This document shows, one piece after another, positions 13,237 through 25,947 of a stretch of 64,000 bases of DNA (position 1 is the stretch's first letter; each line of letters begins with the position of its first letter). This DNA comes from Mesocentrotus franciscanus (Eukaryota; Echinodermata; Echinoidea; Camarodonta; Strongylocentrotidae): assembly GCA_037976565.1 (NCBI GenBank), contig CP137666.1, positions 53,099,271 to 53,163,270 of the forward strand, given 5' to 3'. The translations under genes and the position numbers were made by a program. The notes under the pieces were generated by a model that was not told the origin of the DNA, ran no database searches, and saw only the letters and a program-made list of their open reading frames with translations.

Positions 13237-15397
13237 AGCATACTTTTTTCTTTTTTGTTATGGAAGATGGAAGTAACTTAATAGTTACATAATCCCTTGA
13301 AAAAAGAGAAAGGAAGCGAATTTGCATTTGCCATTTATTGACAATAAAAAAGTAACAATTCAAAATGGCTATTGAATTGAATGATAAAAAATCACGTGTT
13401 GTTGTTGTTTTTTATAGAAAAAATCACCTTGGCCTAGACTGTTGACAACAAGAGACTTTGTATGTTCAAAACCAGCATGACAATCATCCTAGATGTCGCA
13501 TCCTGCACATATCAAAGGATCTACTCATTATTATCGAAGGTGACAATATAGATTTACCACACGCGAAACAAAACTCCCGGCTATTATTACGAATCACGCT
13601 CGGCTAACCCCCTTGACAGACACAGAATGCTGCCAGTGGGACTGAGCTGTTTCCCCGTACGTTTACTAGGTCAAAATTCCATGTTTTCATTAAGGCATGA
13701 AGGAACCTGATTGCGTTCGTGACTGGAAGCACTGATTATGTTTGACATCGTCACGTGGTTTAGATGTCACATGAACTAGAACACTATGCTAATATAAACA
13801 ACCCTATAAATGGATAGAACTGCAATCAGAGATTTTATCTCAAATTCAAAATAAGAGAAGATAAGATAAGATAAGATAATTTATTGGTTTCCACAATATC
13901 TCATTTTACAAAGAGTGTAACAACATATTGAAGAAAAAACAATACCGGTACACACTAATCAGAAAATTGTCCTTCAGTTGAACTTAAGAGATATAGTGGC
14001 GGAGCCTATGGAAAAGCAGAGCTTGTTGTGGATAAGCTCCTTAAACTACAAATGACATAATTAACTAAAGTTAGGTTTATAACATACAAATAAATGCTAA
14101 GACAGGGAAAGGGAGATTACAGGGATACATGAACCGATACTCACAATTAACTACAAAAGACAAGGGAAAAGGAAGGGAATATTTCTGCAGCTTATTGAAA
14201 CAATAGTACAATGTAATTTGTTCTCAACATGAGTGGTATATGTACACTAGTTCGCATGGCCATACTGTTATTTACTCATTGTGATCAACAAAAGCATACT
14301 GCTTGGAGACAAAAATAGTCAGGAATCAGGAATGACAATATGTATTCAAATAATGGCATTTCAATTTTCTTCTGAATACTTGAACAATAACAGACCTTTT
14401 AATCACATAATCGAGAGAATTCCAAAACTTGGGATTTATACTGTACTGTATATTATTAAGGTATTTTGAGCAAAGCGTGTTCTTGTTCTAAGAAGATGAT
14501 AGGAAAACGCCTGTCGAACTATGAAGTATGAACTTGTTTTATTATTTGCAATATTATTATCGGGATTTATATACTTCTTGCCTTTCTCGGAGAATAGCAT
14601 GCTATTTTAAGCACGTTTATTACATGTATTTTTTCCATTTACCATGGTAAGTTTATGTATTTTATATTTTATCTTAGGCCTACTTATAATTTTTCATAAA
14701 TAGCTCATTATTATTATTAAATTTTATATGATTTTCTGACAATAGAAGTGTATAGCCCTATATCTGAGGAGTACCACAGGGAAGCCTCATAGGTCCTTTT
14801 CTTTAAATTGTGAATAAATGGCACTAAAAATCCTCAAATCTTCTATTAGTGATTTTATTAAGATGAATCCCACATCTTTCTATCCAAATGCAAACATACT
14901 CCTTAGAAATTGTTAGAATATTAAACTTATAGACTTAAATAACCTTTATCAGGTAACACAAGATAAAAAAATAAATCTGCAAAAGATCATCTATGTCATG
15001 TTTAGAAATACAATCATGATTTACCTAAACTGTTTCGTTAACATGGTTACGTTGTAACGGAAACAAAATAAGTTATTGAAAAATAAACTTTCACTCATTG
15101 CTTAGCCCCAAACTCAACAAAAGAGAAGGGCTACATAGTTGTCCAAAGCCCATTACTATATTAGCAAGAGAGCTTGTATATTTTAATGTGAAAATGTTAA
15201 ACACAACAGTTTGAATAGGGTGTCGTCGTCAAAGAAGTCTATACCCATTATACAGGCTTTGGCCGTGAGTTCTGTAAATAAAACTCTTCAGAAATCGAGA
15301 AGCCCTCCGCCCTCTTCCCCTACCCCGCATATTGAATCTGAAACAAGAGACGACCAACCATCCCTTGACTCATCTTCCCAACATATGCATGGAGGGC
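13237..15397. other. Gene-free stretch, partly LINE-derived
   Basis: No supported gene. A probable LINE 3' end lies at 13,851-14,270 (own entry). The remainder is AT-rich with no splice-bounded exon that I can defend. Confidence 0.5.
13851..14270 (-). mobile_element. Probable 3' end of a non-LTR retrotransposon (minus strand)
   Basis: Starts with a (GATAA)n tract (13,858-13,878) joined directly to ATTTATTGGTTTCCACAAT. This is how reversed LINE tails commonly look: a short tandem-repeat tail, then 3' UTR. The following ~380 bases have no open frame. A similar arrangement, (TTGAA)n followed by TTTATTGACCATATATGC, occurs at 50,113. The call rests on layout only; no reverse transcriptase motif is present. 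Confidence 0.4.
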
Positions 15398-15638
15398 AGT
15401 GGCGGATCCAGGATTTGTTCTGGCACAGGGGGTGGGGGCAGGCAACTCCTTGAATTTTTGTGAAAAGCACCAAAAAGGAGAAGGGAAAAAAAGGTAATCA
15501 GCCCATGCTTCCTCTTTTCGTTCTTTCTGTAATTCTTTCTTGCTTTCTTTCTGTCTGTCTCCCTTCTTTTCCCCCTTCTTTGGTTTAAATTGAAGAAGGG
15601 GCACGTGCCCCCATTGCCCCCTTCCCTAGATCCGCCAT
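15398..15638. mobile_element. MITE with TGGCGGATCCAGG ends
   Basis: The left end AGTGGCGGATCCAGGATT (15,399 onward) is mirrored at the right by CCTAGATCCGCCAT (15,625-15,638), forming imperfect terminal inverted repeats. Just inside the right end is GGGGCACGTGCCCCC. Related end sequences are scattered through the window (35.7, 36.4, 45.0, 46.05 kb). No coding capacity, so a non-autonomous DNA element is the best reading. Confidence 0.6.
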
Positions 15639-15676
15639 TTGGGGAGGGGGGAGTTGAAAGTTCAACGACTTTCCAG

Positions 15677-15961
15677 TGTCGTTGTGTGCGTATTCACCAC
15701 TCTCTGACATGGAGTGTTTGTCCGAGTCGGGCACCGTGTGAGTTGGCGCGAAAGAGAACGCGACAAAATCTTCACCGTGCAGACGACAGTGTGGCTCAAT
15801 CAGTGGATGATGTGGAACTACTCGACTGTATGAAATACGATGGCGACCCCTCTCTCTCCGCTGATTGTTTTTGCCCGGGGCAATTTGGAGCAGTGTTTTG
15901 CTCCAAGAAATTCCGCTTTTTCACCGTAAAAGGGGAGTGCTGTTTTTGCATTCTCCAATAG
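15677..15961 (+). CDS. Candidate Cys-rich terminal exon (weak)
   Basis: An open frame of 94 codons follows a reasonable splice acceptor (CGACTTTCCAG ending at 15,676) and ends with TAG at 15,959-15,961. It contains 11 cysteines, seven of them in the last ~45 residues, with spacing C-x13-C-x-C-x7-C-x14-CC-x-C. A basic stretch (ARKRTR) and an acidic stretch (SVDDVELLD) precede that Cys block. That pattern resembles a small disulfide-rich secreted domain, but I do not recognise the family. No matching upstream exon with a signal peptide was found, no AATAAA lies close behind, and a MITE ends 39 bases upstream. It may well be a chance frame in G/T-rich sequence. Confidence 0.2.
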   Translation, partial: CRCVRIHHSLTWSVCPSRAPCELARKRTRQNLHRADDSVAQSVDDVELLDCMKYDGDPSLSADCFCPGQFGAVFCSKKFRFFTVKGECCFCILQ

Positions 15962-18459
15962 AAGCGATACTACAGTACGCTTAAATTTGATCGGTTAATA
16001 CGTCCCGTTTAGGCTCTTCGTATTTCGATAATTGGAAATATTACTGAGGCTCTTGCTGTCTGTTATTGAAGGAAAGAAATATGAAATCGGCCCCATATGT
16101 ATCATTTCTCTCTCTCCTTCTCTCCAAAACCCAATTTTGAGAGCAAACTTCCTGTACCATCAATCAGGCAGTCCGTGGCAGACTAGGCCTATAATTATCA
16201 TTTATATAATAAGAATGAAACTTATAAAAGGGCCAACGAAAGGGTCAATAGCGACACCTGAATTTCCCAGGTCATGAACAATAATAGAAAGTGAAATAAT
16301 ATATTTCTGACATTTCCTTTCCTCCATGGCATTGGCGTTTTATTTAAAAAAGAAAAAGAACTAACTTTCGGAAATGGTTATTTCTCCGTGACACAACTAC
16401 AAATATTTGACATGATTTGTATATAATTAACTTGATGTACACTTTTCCATAATTAAAAAAGCAAATAAACAAACAAAAACAACAACAACATGGTTTACAG
16501 CAACAAATTAAAGAAAACACGGACGTACAAACGTGCTCTAGGAAGCCACCTCTCTTAAAAACAGTTTTCTTAGTCTCGGGGTGCAAATTAAAGAAAAACA
16601 TAACCTTACCAATGTGTGTCAAGATAACGGTCATCCTTGTTTGAGGGTGTGTTTTTTTTTTAATGAAAAGGGAATGGGAAATAAATTGGTAGTTAGTGAT
16701 GCTCTAGTAATGCTAACATGATAGCTCTGATTGAAGCAGCTATATATATATATATATACATCGTATCTTTGCTTGGCAAAGTTTCATAATTATTCCCAAA
16801 TATATAACCTATATGTACATACAGGAACTAGATTATAATTTTCAAAAAAAATAATCTTCATAATTTCATGGTCATAATAATTATTTAATTTAGACAAAAA
16901 GTGAACGATGAAAAAAAGTTTACGCCGAAGTTCCATACATAGTAAGAAGGTAATTAGTTGAAATAAGTGAGATTAATTTCACGTTATACATCATTAAACA
17001 GAAAATATTCTCCTGGCTATATTTCGTCATAGCTATTGGGTTGTGGATTGGGTTTTACTTTAGGTATGGTGTTTGCATGGTCCAGGGTTGAAATTAGGAA
17101 TTCGGTTACGGTAGAAAATTGACCGAGTAGCAATTGTCGCAAAAGCATGTGTCGAAGAACCTTCTCACAAACAGACGTCATTTCGATTCTCTCTTTTAAA
17201 ATCTTAATCCTGTTTTAAGCTGTTCTACCTACCTACAGTCATCAAAGATTGGACACGGCACGTTTGCTCTTTTCAGGCCCTTCGGAACTCTTAAGATTGC
17301 CCTCATCTTAAAGAAGGGAATAATCGATACGTCGTGCAGGTGTCAAAAGACAGGGTTAATGACTGCTTACCTGATTGACCGCTAAACAAAGAAGAAATGT
17401 TTGTCTTTACTCTCCTGCAACTAGAGCAAAATTTGACAAGCTTACTTACGACGAAGAATTCATTTTCACCAAACCCTTTTTATTTGATATGAAATCGCTT
17501 TAAATCGCGTCAAATTACAAAGTATTGAAGGTGTCTTGTATGAGAGTTAATAGTGATGCTACAGTTATGATTGAAAGTGACACGTGTTTTCATAGCTACA
17601 CAGAAATTGGCCGGGGTAATTACTGAAATATTCGATTAAAAAAAAAGGGGGGGGGAAAGGAGAGTTTGAAAAGAATTGGACCAGCAATAAGAAAATTGTG
17701 AATTTCAAAAGATATATCCATACTTCGGGTAATCACCTAAATTTTCAATGGCAAACTCAGTCATATTTCGACATGTTATACATGGGGAAGTCCCCCAATT
17801 TGTTGGAAGCCATTTTTTTTTCAATCCGTTTATTTTTAATGAAACAGACTCTTATGATACATTATGGATAAGATACGTTTACATGTTGTCCTATGAAAAA
17901 AGTGTGTTCCATCATGAATATTTAAAAAAGAAACATAATGTCCGTTATTTTGGTACAAATGGGAGCGGACTCCATGTATCATGTGTCACTAATACATGAC
18001 CGCAACACCTATAGGGAATTTCCCATATAACTTCCCATGCACATTCTTATTCTTTGTCCGAGTTTTTTAAATAATTTTTACTTCTCTATAATTATCTCTA
18101 TTTTTTTAATCACATGAACATTTAAAGAAGGATTAATTTATTTTAGAATATTAACTGATATTAGAAAACTGGTAAAAGCGCGTATAATAGGTAGATTTCA
18201 AATAAGTAGGACAGAACGAAAGAAGGAGGTATTAGGGTGATTTAAAGCAGCATCACGTTTACTCTCTACATGATGACTGATTGAACAGTGGTGAAGGTGA
18301 ATTCACTCCATCGTTAGCCACTTGACAAAACGATCGATTTGGGGGAAGAGTTAATCGAAACATTTCGCGCTTATCGCAACAAGTGTGTATGAGGGCAGGA
18401 TAACAGATTGGTCTGAATTTGTCAACAGATCAGCCAGAAGGGCTTTCATTATATATACT
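15962..18459. other. Gene-free AT-rich stretch
   Basis: No gene, recognisable repeat family or RNA was seen. There is a short (TA)n run at 16,739-16,757 and a poly-A/poly-G junction near 17,637-17,655. Confidence 0.5.
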
Positions 18460-18738
18460 GGGGTTGTTTCACAAAGTCTAAGATCGACTTTAAGTTGGAC
18501 TTAAGTATAGCAGGCCGTTCATGCCATTGTTTGCTATCATTATTTACTAGCATTGGTCTCTCAAGGGACGTACAAATCATGGTAAAAAATCTACAAAACT
18601 TACATTTTTTGATAATTCATTATTGAAGGAAAAAATATTATCTAAAGATCATAATGGTGAGAGCGAACAATGGCACGAACGGCCTGTTATACATAAGTCC
18701 AACTTAAAGTCGATCTTAGTCTTTGTGAAACACCCCCC
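18460..18738. mobile_element. Foldback MITE, copy 1
   Basis: A ~279-bp inverted-repeat element. The left arm reads GGGGTTGTTTCACAAAGTCT.. then AGATCGACTTTAAGTTGGAC. The right arm is its reverse complement, ending CTTTGTGAAACACCCCCC. Arms of roughly 70-80 bases include the words GCAGGCCGTTCATGCCAT (left) and GGCACGAACGGCC (right). The interior is AT-rich. A second copy in the opposite orientation lies at 25,360-25,618. No coding capacity. Confidence 0.85.
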
Positions 18739-19348
18739 TGGTCATACCATCATAATATCTCTACATGTTTTACAATAAGCAAAATACAGATGTGTTGGCT
18801 CTTTACCCCTCCCCTCTGAATTAATGTATGAAATACTATACTGGGATAAATACACAAACAATAATGATAATAATACTAATAACAATAAATATGCTCACAA
18901 TAATAACAAAAAAGACTTTAATAATACAAAAATTGGCAGATCACAGTGAATTATAATGATATTGAAGAAAAGCATGAGACGAAATCATAAACTGAAATAA
19001 AGATTCTTGACACAATTTATTTTTTAATATTTTTTTTAGACATGTAAGAGGTTTAAATCATTTATTTGAAATGATTTTCATCATGAGACAAGATGAGCAT
19101 GATCCATTGTAAGTCCGTGAATTAATATTTGATTTCAGTCGAATGATATTGAGAAGCACAATGAAAAATCTACTCCGACTGTAAATAACCCGTCCCACAC
19201 GAGAAGGGGGTGAATGAGGGGGAGAGAGAGAAAACAGAAAGAAAGAAAGAGACAGACAGACAGACAGAGAGACAGCTCAGACAGACAGACAGAAACAGTG
19301 ACAGATAAAAGGACATGTCAACTCATTCACAAAAGAGATTAAAGAGAG

Positions 19349-19381
19349 TTAGTATTGTAACCGCCACGGTTACAATACTAA
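19349..19381. repeat. Perfect 15-bp-arm hairpin
   Basis: TTAGTATTGTAACCG is followed by a 3-base loop (CCA) and then its exact reverse complement CGGTTACAATACTAA. It lies just after a purine/CAGA microsatellite. It may be a remnant of a foldback element or a small structured RNA; nothing distinguishes these. Confidence 0.85.
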
Positions 19382-20149
19382 TACTAGTATCTCAATAATT
19401 ATTATGAAGCAGCGTCTCCCAACCATTACCAAAAGTAAATATTTTCGAAACAGATACCAACGCTTTTACAAACAAACTAACAAACAAACAAAACGATCTA
19501 TATTTCTGAGCACTGCAAGAGTTTACTGTAAAGTCGACACAGGAATCTTTTCCACAGTGAACAAAATCAACAAATTAATCATTAAAAAAAAAATCGACCC
19601 GTATTAACGTCGTAAAATATGTTGAAATAGCATGCAATTCTACTTTGTTTCGAGGAAGCGAAACCTAAAAGAACCCGTAAGGCCTATAACGGAAAATGAA
19701 AGATTAAAACAATATGATGAACGGACGGAAATTCCGGCCAGTATATAGATGTCTGATATAAAATCATAAAGATAAGTGTGTCCAATATTACCAGTATTTT
19801 TGTAGGAGAAAATATGTATGAAGACAAAAATGTTGGACAGTGGTATATAGTGTTCCACTGCATCTACCTCATTCATGCGAGCACATAATTTAAATCGCAT
19901 ATGACTGGGACAATCCTTAATGGACATATATCTAGTTCATTGCTTTCCAAAATTTCCATTGCAATATCATCACCATAGCAACAAACATTTTTCATTCCAT
20001 TTCATTCTATTTTCAAAGATTGATGTCGGCATATATATCAAGACATTTGCATGGCATCCAATTGACTTTCAGTGTATGTGATATATACAGTTCAATGTAT
20101 ATGGTAACTGTTCCAATACATACTTTTTTGTTTTGTTTTTCAATATATA

Positions 20150-20222
20150 CACACCTCACACACACACACACGCGCGCGCGTATGGGGATGTGTGAGTATG
20201 TGGTGTGGGTGTGTGTGTGCAA
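20150..20222. repeat. Alternating CA / CG / TG tract
   Basis: A (CA)n run leads into CGCGCGCGCG and then TG-rich sequence ending GGGTGTGTGTGTGC. It is nearly all alternating purine-pyrimidine and roughly self-complementary about the CG core. Confidence 0.85.
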
Positions 20223-23200
20223 AAAACTTCACAACTAGTTAATTTCATAATGAAATGTTAGAGAATTGCAGTTGTTTTTACTAAATATGTAAACCTAGCC
20301 AAATGACTTTTAATTAAAAAAAATAAAATTAAAATGAAGTGTTTGAAATAACTTTTTATATAGATGTGAGTTTATATTGATATTTTGGAATACCTAACAG
20401 CTTAAAGACTAAAACTCCAGGTTAACAGCATAAAAAAACATGATTTTACGTATATGCGTAAAATATTATTGAGAGCCTGCTTCTACCCTTTTTAATAGCT
20501 GATAGCGCATTATATAAATATACACTAAACTTCTTAAATCATTTCTGCATTGAGAATTGGCAAGACTGACAGTCGTACTCGAGAAAGAACAAATTACAAT
20601 GAAATATTTTCGATTCTGCATTGCTCTAGGCCTCATCCCATTAAGAGATAAATGTGATTTAACGCTATTTCATGGCAGGATGACCTCTCAAAATCCTATA
20701 TCTCCAAAACAACATGAAATCCTTACAGATGAATTATTTCTCAATCCATAAATTTCGCAAAGAGGTTGTGGTCTAATACATCGTGTTTATTTTCGATCTG
20801 AGTGGTCATATCAATGCATCAGTCAGGAGTTTTAAAGGTACAACACCATTTATTTTAGGCTATGATGTAAAAATAACAGATCTGCAAGATGAATACTGAC
20901 AAACGCCGATTGAAATATTTCTCAAAATCATGGAATTGGTATACACAATCGCCGCCATTTGTCGAAAGACGAAGTTCGTGAGCTTCTTTACATTACGTGG
21001 GCTTCTAACATTTTGGGTGTCCAAGTAACTCATCAAAGTTACTGCGTAATAAAACACACACACATCTTTTCGAAAGGTTAGGTACATTTTCATAACTCAC
21101 CATTACCTATATAAAAGCAGTGATTCATCCAAACAATTCAAATGAGGTAATTATGCCAACAAACACCCTTTATACGACCATGCCTTGACTTACTCTATAA
21201 TCAATGGTTTTAATGTCCTCATTTACTAATTAAGTTCAATTGGAGCGTTATGCTGCCTTTATAGGCCTTAATTGGTTTTACAAGTACAAATCCATCATGT
21301 AAATGATTTGAATGAAAACAAGTATTATTGTTAATGAATGTTATTATTAAATTAAATTGAAGTTAGCGTCTTTTTTCATGACAATTGGAATCTATCGGTG
21401 TATCTCTTCAATTAATTCAGTTATGGAAGCTGATATTAAGCTTTAGTGGCAGAAATTTTAGATTTACGAATTCATCACACGGCTTTGCAGATCAACGACG
21501 CACCCTTTAAGTTCTGAGTTGGAAATTAAAGTCTTCATGGAGTCATGAATAATTCATAGCTGCTGTCGAGACTGTTTAGGTTTCTCACGTTGGAAGGCTG
21601 AAGAACAATCTCGTAATTGCGGACTGGTCTAAAGTGACAAGAGGGCGTCTCAATGGAATTTAACTGAAATTTTATCCCTTTCCCCCAAATTTGTGGGGCT
21701 TCATTTATGTAATTGTAGAAGGGCACTTATGTGTGTTTTTAATACTTCAAAGTCTAAGTGCATTCGTTCTGTGGTGACATGCAGAAAGAAAACCTTGGAT
21801 GACATACAGAATACCTATAATTATTAGACTATATACATGAAGATCTGAGTGTGGATTATTATCTAAGTCATTAAAATCTTAACATTAGCATAAACTTGCA
21901 ATATCGTATTTTTAGATATCTATATTTTCTTATAGATATGCCGCGTTTCGAAGACAGAAAAACAAGAAAAGCGTATTTCATGGGTATATATTTTATGATG
22001 ACTGCGATAACGGATTTGGGAAACTTGAATAGCCGAATTAATTTGCGGATTTTGTAAGGTTCTCATGAGAGCGAAATTCTAACCCGATAAAAGTGTAGGG
22101 TGTGGATTGCCAACAATAAGGTCTATAATGGCTTCAATTAGGAGGAATGGATTAGATGGCATATACGAGGTGATATACCTGCATGGGAGCAGAGGCGAAG
22201 CCACTGGAGGCCACGGAGACACTTGCCGCCCCCGCCCCCCTCGCTTGGCAAAAAGAAAATGTGAACTAAAAAAGAGGAAAGAGAGAAAAGGAAAGGGAGA
22301 GCGGAAGGGCGAGGAAAAAAATGATAGGATCCCCCTCCCACATCCCCTAATCCCCCAAACCGATGACCTTGTAACTCGCATTTCATTCACAAAGGAGTGC
22401 GCCCCCTCCCCGCCCTCTTCTTCCTTTGATGCCAGTGGCCATATTAATGTTTGGATCGACTCTACGCCTCTTCATGGGAGGAAGGGGTAATGCCATCAAG
22501 AGGTGCGATAAAGCTAAACGAGTTATCAACAAATATTAATTTGTTATCGTCGAGAGATTATAACGTTGGTGGTCAGAGGAAAGAAGGGATGGAGACCGAG
22601 AGCTGATGCAAAATATCTAGGAAGGCTCCATTTTTTTTCCTGAAAAAAAAGAATACATGGAATTTATTGTAGCTAATGGAGTCAAATCTAATTATACTTA
22701 ATGTAATTGTTTCGAACAAAAGTCTACGTAAAATATTAGCCAACACTAAAGTTGCTACAAAATTTTGAACTTTAAAATAGAAGTGCATTTGCAAAATGAA
22801 GACTCGTCACCCAACACCACTTCATCCTCATCAGTGTTGTTCATCAATTCAAACTGATATAAAGTCTATCTAAAAAGCTTTAATTATCATCGATTTTCTT
22901 CCATTTTGTTTGTTTTAGCCTGAAGTGTTACTCTTACGTTTAATGTAATTTCCCATGCGATTCGCGTGGCCTGCATCCACATAGATGTCCACATAAGGCC
23001 TGTTGGAAAACGCGGGAGAAAGCTTTTTTTTATAGGTCAAATCACTCGACCTCCTTATAAGGATAAAGCTTTGCCTGATCACACCATTACGTTAACTCTT
23101 TGAGACAATGAAAGTCAGCAATTCGCTAAGATGATGACATGAGCAATTACTATGGTAACTAAAGCGCATCAAAGGCACCGGTGTTATTTGCTTGTCTGAA

Positions 23201-23472
23201 TGGTTCCCGGAATGGTTAAATGATAATCAGTAGCAAACGAATCACCCTATTACATGAAAGAGGTTCGACAATACTATTGATAAAAGATAAAAAATCACAT
23301 TGACAGCTTACAAGGTCAATTTTGCTAGTGTATAAAGACAAAGTATATTTTCCACTCTATCCGTAGACACGGAAAGCAACAAAATCAACACGATGAATAT
23401 TCATCAGAGTGCGCCTGACCCATCCCCCCCCCCTCCCCACTCTCCCGGTAAAAACTGTGTGCCCTCTGTCAA

Positions 23473-23552
23473 ATTTGAGAATCCCTTCTTTCTGGTGTTA
23501 TTTGCTTGTGGGTTATTATGGATCGAGGCATATTTTCTGGATCCGACAATAT
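23473..23552 (+). repeat. One arm of an ~80-bp inverted duplication
   Basis: The block from TTGAGAATCCCTTCTTTCTG to GGATCCGACAATAT is repeated almost exactly, in reverse complement, at 27,671-27,750. The two arms are about 4.2 kb apart. It is probably a fragment of a dispersed repeat; no element ends were recognised. Confidence 0.8.
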
Positions 23553-25299
23553 ATTAATATGTTTTTTGCAATAACCGCCTTATTAAATATTGACATTAAA
23601 ATATTAGTTCTCGCATGTGCCGTCAAACGACCATCGTTCTAGCAGTACACTCATGTAGGCCATCATTGTTTGCACACTTGTCATATATATATATATAAAC
23701 GATAAAAAAAAAGTATCTCTTATCATTTCTATGCCTAAAAGTCATTCACGATGACCCCTACAGAAATCAGCTTTTGCTTTAAGAGTACTCCACTCAATAA
23801 AGGGGAAGGGGAAGTTGATTAATAGTAACAAATAAACAAACAAAAACAAACAAACACAAATAAATGAACAAGAATAATGGTATAATAATGACGCGACAAT
23901 TATCAGATCTTTGGTATTGTAAAAAATTTAAGGTCGTCTACTCAAGGCGATCATAATATACAAAAGCGAAATACAGTCATCACTGCGAAGATATATTACA
24001 AACCCCCTCCATCCAGTAAAACATCATTTTACTATTTTCCCGAGCATTTAAATACTAATTACACCATTTACACGGTACCCTCGAAATTTTCAGCAATTTT
24101 TTTGCAGGGTTAGATAATAGTGCTATATTTGTCTATTGAAAATATAAGGCAAACAAAACCCTCTACTCACCAAAATTTAGATAACTAACGATTGATTACT
24201 AACACTCCGTGAACAGTTTATATTCATTGTAAAAATGTATATCTTGGAAGAAAACTGCCCAATATATACGATGGATCCGCGTAACTTTTGATAATTTATA
24301 TCGTACAAGCCCATCTCGGGTGAAATTTGCTCAATTTATAGTGAAATGCGATCATGAAGGTATGTATAAAATTGCCAACAAGTTTGTCGGACACGCTATT
24401 ATCCTCATATTGGGAAATGTTTACATTTTTAGCATATACATGTACACTGTTTCATATCAGAACGAATTGTGAACCCCCATCATCTTGACATATATACTTC
24501 ATAATAGTCAAATAACTTCGTAACTTTATACACAGAATGATTGTGTAATTAGAAGGAAAAAAAACACTCTATAAACTCAAGCCTACCTTAATTTGATCAA
24601 GGATTTTATAACATCAAAAGTTATAGGCAAGTCGGGTAATTTGACACATTATTCCCAGCTAACAGGCAATCAACGGTCCACTATTTCTCCTTAATAATTA
24701 TATAGTTCAAAGTATGCTAAAAGGTAACAACATTATCTTAATATACACGATCATGATGATATGCTTAACAGATTATGACATTCTCACATTAATTACGATG
24801 GATGTATTGTTTTCCTCGTATTGTTGTCGCTAAACACCAAAAGAGGTAAAGATGAAGTTCTTATATACACTTGATAATGTGATTAATTCCTGACGTAATT
24901 AAGCTTTTCGAACCATTAAAGGTAATTAATGGGAACCATCAGCAAAGGAGACATCTTAAATGGAGGAGCAATGAGGTGCAGGCCTATACATGCAGTCTTG
25001 ATGATTATGGTATTACAAATGCTCTACCACCCCCATCCCGGCCCCCAGAAGGGAGGAAAGATTAAAGGATACCTAGTGGAAATTAATGCTTATTAGAAGA
25101 AAAGGAAGACTAAATGGAAAATTAAGAAAACACTTTGAAAGAAAATACGGATAGTGAACAAAAATGATAAAATTGTAGTAACTAACAGAATGAAGATAAA
25201 AAAGATTGTTGATTGTTGGTGTTAAATCGCACTATAATATAATAATAATCTTCTTTTCTTTCACTCAGATTAGCCTCATTAGAACTATAAATACTGCTT

Positions 25300-25745
25300 T
25301 TCATATACGGGCCCTGAAATTATTGCTCCAGCATTGCTAAGTACCCATTTAATACACCTGGGGTGTTTCACAAAGACTAAGATCGACTTTAAGTTGGACT
25401 TAACTATGGCAGGCCATTCATGCCACTGGTTGCTCTCACCATTATGATCTTTAAATAATATTTTTTCCTTCAATAATGAATTATCACAAATTTGTGACCA
25501 TGATTTGTACGTCCCTTTAGAGACCAATGCCAGTAAATGGTGAGAGCAAACTGAGCATGAACGGCCTGCCATAGTTAAGTCCAACTTAAAGTTGATCTTA
25601 GTCTTTGTGAAACACCCCTCTGGGTCGAGAGGGACAAAAATGTGTAAAACCACCATGTCCAAGCATGGAGGCACTGAGCGAGGATCGAACCCGGGACCTC
25701 TCGTATAAGAGTTATATGAGCCTTCATCTAGACACTATAGTGAGA
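25300..25745 (-). mobile_element. tRNA-derived SINE split by a nested MITE
   Basis: On the minus strand a tRNA-like head lies at the right: its B-box is the reverse complement of GGATCGAACCC at 25,682-25,692, and an A-box-like TGTCTAGATGAAGGC is the complement of about 25,720-25,734. SINE body words continue left (GGCACTGAG; CTGGGTCGAGAG), are interrupted by the foldback element at 25,360-25,618, and resume as GTACCCATTTAATACACCT (25,341-25,359). That segment matches the body of the intact SINE at 12.9 kb in complement. The order of insertion is therefore SINE first, MITE later. The left limit is approximate. Confidence 0.65.
25360..25618. mobile_element. Foldback MITE, copy 2 (inverted relative to copy 1)
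   Basis: A ~259-bp element with the same inverted-repeat arms as copy 1: GGGGTGTTTCACAAAGACTA at left and TAGTCTTTGTGAAACACCCC at right. Its interior (CCTTCAATAATGAATTATC..) is the reverse complement of the interior of copy 1 (GATAATTCATTATTGAAGG). It sits inside a SINE. A minus-strand open frame of 129 codons crosses both elements and is not a gene. Confidence 0.9.
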
Positions 25746-25947
25746 TGGGTTAACAAGGCAAATGTCATAGACATCTTTTTATCAACATATACATCTGAAA
25801 ATGTTATTTTAATGATATCGGTTCCTACTTAGAAATATACGCAATGAAGTGAACATAAATCTTATCAGTTTTGAATCATGTTTATAAAGCTGAATTAGTA
25901 TGGCGTATCTAACAAATTTTGCTGTGGTGTAGTATGCTTATATTATG

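Larger units (their letters stand above)
18739..25299. other. Gene-free stretch with scattered simple repeats
   Basis: No supported gene over ~6.5 kb. It contains a GACA/CAGA microsatellite (19,245-19,295), a perfect short hairpin (19,349-19,381), a CA/CG/TG tract (20,150-20,222), and a G/C-rich repeat-like patch at 22,190-22,420 that shares words with 48.37-48.48 kb. Part of an inverted duplication lies at 23,473-23,552. Short open frames show no domain, signal peptide or splice context. Confidence 0.5.

Noticed and set aside
15825..15860. U1 snRNA-like words (ACTCGACTGTATGAAAT)
   Set aside because: No 5' splice-site-pairing sequence, Sm site or stem-loop order of U1 was found around it.
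22107..22490. 127-codon frame with basic repeats
   Set aside because: Overlaps a purine-rich patch and element-like sequence; words shared with 48.4 kb point to a dispersed repeat.
25285..25674. 129-codon minus-strand frame
   Set aside because: It runs through a SINE and a foldback MITE.
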